A stretch of DNA of 64,000 bases from contig CAIVJW010000127.1 of assembly GCA_903906315.1 (NCBI GenBank), forward strand, positions 1 to 64,000. The letters are read 5' to 3'. Within the stretch, counting starts at the first letter, position 1; the number at the start of each line of letters is the position of its first letter. The notes under the pieces are model-generated. The model saw nothing but the letters and a program-made list of their open reading frames with translations, was not told the origin of the DNA and did not search any database. The DNA is from an uncultured delta proteobacterium (GTDB lineage Bacteria; Myxococcota_A; Polyangia; Polyangiales; Polyangiaceae). A program made the position numbers and the translations under genes. This document shows positions 61,927 through 64,000 of the stretch, piece after piece.

Positions 61927-64000
61927 TCAGCGCTTGCCTTCGAGCATCCGCTCGAGCTCCTCGGGGATGCAGCCGTACGCCTCTGCGGCGGCGAGCAGGC
62001 CCGAGTTGTGGGGGAGGCGCAGGAGGAATGGGCGCGCGTAGGGGGTGCCCTCGAGGCCGGCGAGCCTGCGCATGAGGGGCGGGATCGCCCGCTCCATGGC
62101 TGCGCGGGCGTTGCGCAGGTCGCCGACGTCGACGCTGGCGTCGTGCAGCGCGAGGTAGATCGGCGCTTCGTTGAGCAGGCTCGGCGCGCCGCCCTCGACG
62201 AGCTCCGCTGCCTCGCGGGCGATTTCGATCGCGTGCTCGGCGTTGCCGAGGCGACGCTCGGCCTCGGCCCAGAAGCCGAGGGCGACGGGGAGGACGTCGC
62301 GGTTGTCGGTCGAGCGGTACGCCTCGGCGGCGGTCTTGAGCAGGGCGCGTGCGCGCGGCAACGCGGAGGCGTCGCCGCGCAGGAGCTCGCAGCCGCGGTA
62401 GAAGAGGACGCCGAGCGTCGTGCGGTCGCGGACGACCCACACGCCGCCCGCTGCCTCGTCGGCGCTCGTGCGCGGCTCGGCGAGCGCGACGTCGAGGCGA
62501 GCGTCGGCGCCGAAGGCCGCGGCCCAGCCGAGCAGCACCATCTGGCCGTGGCGCACGGCGCCGGCGCTGCCGATGGCGCTGGCTTTGGCGAGCCCGGCCT
62601 CGATCTCGCCGAGGGCCTCCTGCTTGGCGCCGATCGTCGTCAGCGCGAACCCGAGGTTCATGGTGAGCATCGCCTCGCGCTCCTGGAGACCGGCGGCTCG
62701 GGCCGCGTGGGCGGCGCTGCGCCGGGCTTCGAGCGCGGTGGCGAGCTGACCGCGGGTCTGGTGAACGACCGCGAGCGTCTGCCAGGCGTCGACGGCGGCC
62801 CACACGAAGCCGCGGCGATCGGCGAGATCGATGAGGTGGGCGGCCTCGCGCTCGGCGGACGCGAGCTGTCCCGCGAACGCGAAGCGGTGTGCGAGGGTCG
62901 CGGAGCAGCGGGCCTCCTCCTCGACGAGGTCCAGGCAGCGCGCGCGTTCGCGCACCGTCGTGAGGCGGTCCTCCACGTCGAGGCCGGACCCGCGGGCGTC
63001 GTCGTAGCGGGCGCGGGCGCCCATGGTGCGGAGCTCGCTCGGCTCGTCGAAGACGTTCTCCGACATGGCGCGGATCGCCGAGTCTCGCTCGCTGGAGCGC
63101 GCGTCGAGGCGACTGTAGGCCTCGTCGAGCAGCACCGCGCGCCCGAACGCGGTCGGGCGGTCGTTGGCGAATGCGACGGCACGCTCGGCCATCATGACGG
63201 CGTCGCCGAGCGAGTTCGTCGCGAGCGCGCGCCGCGCCGCTGCTTCCCAGTAGGCGGCGGCGTCCTCGTGACGTCCGCCGAGGTCGAAGTGCTGCGCGAC
63301 GGTGGCGGCGTCCTCGCCCATCTTGGCGAGCCAGCGTGCGGCGCGCGTGTGCAGGTCGCGGCGAAGGTCCTCGCCGGCAGAGGCGTACGCCACCTCGCGC
63401 ACCAGCGCGTGCTTGAACAGCAGCTCGCGCGTGCCGGAGAACCGGGACGCGGCGTTCTCGACCACGAGCTCGGCGGCGAGGAGGCGGCGGATCGCGAGCG
63501 CCGGCTCGTCGACGCCGACGGCTGCCATGCCGGCGTCCCACGCTGACAGGCCGAAGATGCTCAAGCGCACGACGGCCTCACGGGTCACGTCGTCGAGCGC
63601 GTCGAGGCTGACCTGGATCGCCGCTTCGATCGTGGCGGCGCTGCCGGCGTCCTTGCCGGCCGCGATGACGCGCGCGAGCTCCTCGGCGAAGAGAGGCGAT
63701 CCGGCGGCTTGCTGTGCGACGCGGTCGAGCATCGCGTCGTCGGCGCTCACCCCGATGACCGAGCGGGCGATCTCTCGCGTGGCGCGGCGGGCCATCGGAC
63801 GAAGCTCGACGCGGACGTGGTCGCGGCCCGCGAACCGCTGCGGCTGGTCGCGCCAGAACGAGGGGCGCAGCATCAGCATCGCGAAGAGGGGACGACCGGT
63901 GGCTCGGCCGAGAAGGTGGTCGATCCATGCGATCGAATCGGGGTCGGACCACTGGGCGTCCTCGAGCAGGAGCGCGCACGGCGCGGTGGCGGCGGCTCCG
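61927..64000 (-). CDS. AAA/STAND-type signalling ATPase with helical repeats, 5' end cut off
   Basis: The C-terminal 690 or so residues; the gene continues beyond the right edge. Near the edge the frame reads CALLLEDAQWSDPDSIAW, the Walker B region (LLLEDAQW) of the AAA_16/NACHT-like ATPases found in PknK-type kinases and large regulators. It continues with ELRPMARR, GSPLFAEELARVI and a winged-helix-like segment (TREAVVRLSIFGLSAWDAGM), then a long TPR-like helical region to the C-terminus. In myxobacteria such proteins usually carry an N-terminal Ser/Thr kinase or adenylate-cyclase domain, which is outside the window. Confidence 0.8.
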   Translation of the reverse strand, partial: GAAATAPCALLLEDAQWSDPDSIAWIDHLLGRATGRPLFAMLMLRPSFWRDQPQRFAGRDHVRVELRPMARRATREIARSVIGVSADDAMLDRVAQQAAGSPLFAEELARVIAAGKDAGSAATIEAAIQVSLDALDDVTREAVVRLSIFGLSAWDAGMAAVGVDEPALAIRRLLAAELVVENAASRFSGTRELLFKHALVREVAYASAGEDLRRDLHTRAARWLAKMGEDAATVAQHFDLGGRHEDAAAYWEAAARRALATNSLGDAVMMAERAVAFANDRPTAFGRAVLLDEAYSRLDARSSERDSAIRAMSENVFDEPSELRTMGARARYDDARGSGLDVEDRLTTVRERARCLDLVEEEARCSATLAHRFAFAGQLASAEREAAHLIDLADRRGFVWAAVDAWQTLAVVHQTRGQLATALEARRSAAHAARAAGLQEREAMLTMNLGFALTTIGAKQEALGEIEAGLAKASAIGSAGAVRHGQMVLLGWAAAFGADARLDVALAEPRTSADEAAGGVWVVRDRTTLGVLFYRGCELLRGDASALPRARALLKTAAEAYRSTDNRDVLPVALGFWAEAERRLGNAEHAIEIAREAAELVEGGAPSLLNEAPIYLALHDASVDVGDLRNARAAMERAIPPLMRRLAGLEGTPYARPFLLRLPHNSGLLAAAEAYGCIPEELERMLEGKR

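Noticed and set aside
1-64000. CRISPR arrays, rRNA, tRNA, insertion sequences, integrases, prophage genes
   Set aside because: None seen: no regular direct-repeat array, no clover-leaf or rRNA signature sequence, and no transposase or phage protein.

Overview
The window (about 70% G+C, strong third-position GC bias) looks like a chromosomal segment of a myxobacterium (phylum Myxococcota, probably class Polyangia). The signs are a gliding-type Glt gene block with a 3801-residue TPR protein, paired Myxococcales-type outer-membrane beta-barrels, cysteine-rich lipoproteins with repeated YCC...WD...C modules, a Ser/Thr-kinase/sigma-54-activator fusion, and many lipoproteins and HEAT/TPR proteins. 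No insertion sequence, prophage, CRISPR array, rRNA or tRNA was seen. This is mostly ordinary core and lineage-specific chromosome, not a genomic island.

Layout. 1-5.8 kb (+): end of xseA, aroE and a GH133 glycogen-debranching gene joined by overlapping stop/start codons, then kamD-kamE (lysine 5,6-aminomutase). 5.8-18.3 kb: a decayed gene remnant, a Cys-rich lipoprotein, metG and a lipoprotein GH1 glycosidase (-), an SDR dehydrogenase, a TonB-like protein, a YbjN-like protein, an integral membrane protein, and the cytochrome-oxidase assembly genes ctaB and a DUF420 gene. 18.3-23.8 kb: a 1437-residue kinase-GAF-AAA-Fis regulator (-), divergent from an FHA-GGDEF diguanylate cyclase (+).

23.8-33.1 kb (-): a candidate extracellular-electron-transfer locus (outer-membrane barrel translationally coupled to a 13-haem cytochrome, with a monohaem Cys-rich protein downstream), a solitary 84-residue gene with its own promoter and UUCG terminator, a HEAT protein, two outer-membrane barrels of the GltA/GltB kind, and ftsY, whose frame is broken at a run of ten G/C.

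33.4-38.5 kb: an Ig-like membrane protein, a secreted HEAT protein, a HAMP-only sensor-like protein, yraN and another Cys-rich lipoprotein. 39-61.8 kb (+): a TPR protein resembling GltC, followed by genes matching gltD, gltE, gltF, gltG, gltH and gltI in the order recalled for the Myxococcus xanthus gliding cluster. Together with the barrels at 29.5-31.5 kb these could build one envelope-spanning machine: FHA/TonB protein in the inner membrane, TPR proteins and lipoproteins in the periplasm, and barrels in the outer membrane. GltJ/AgmX and the AglRQS motor are not in the window. The right edge holds a truncated AAA/TPR signalling protein (-).

All family assignments come from motifs and remembered family features. 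No database search was possible, so names for the Glt proteins and for the electron conduit are hypotheses with stated confidence.
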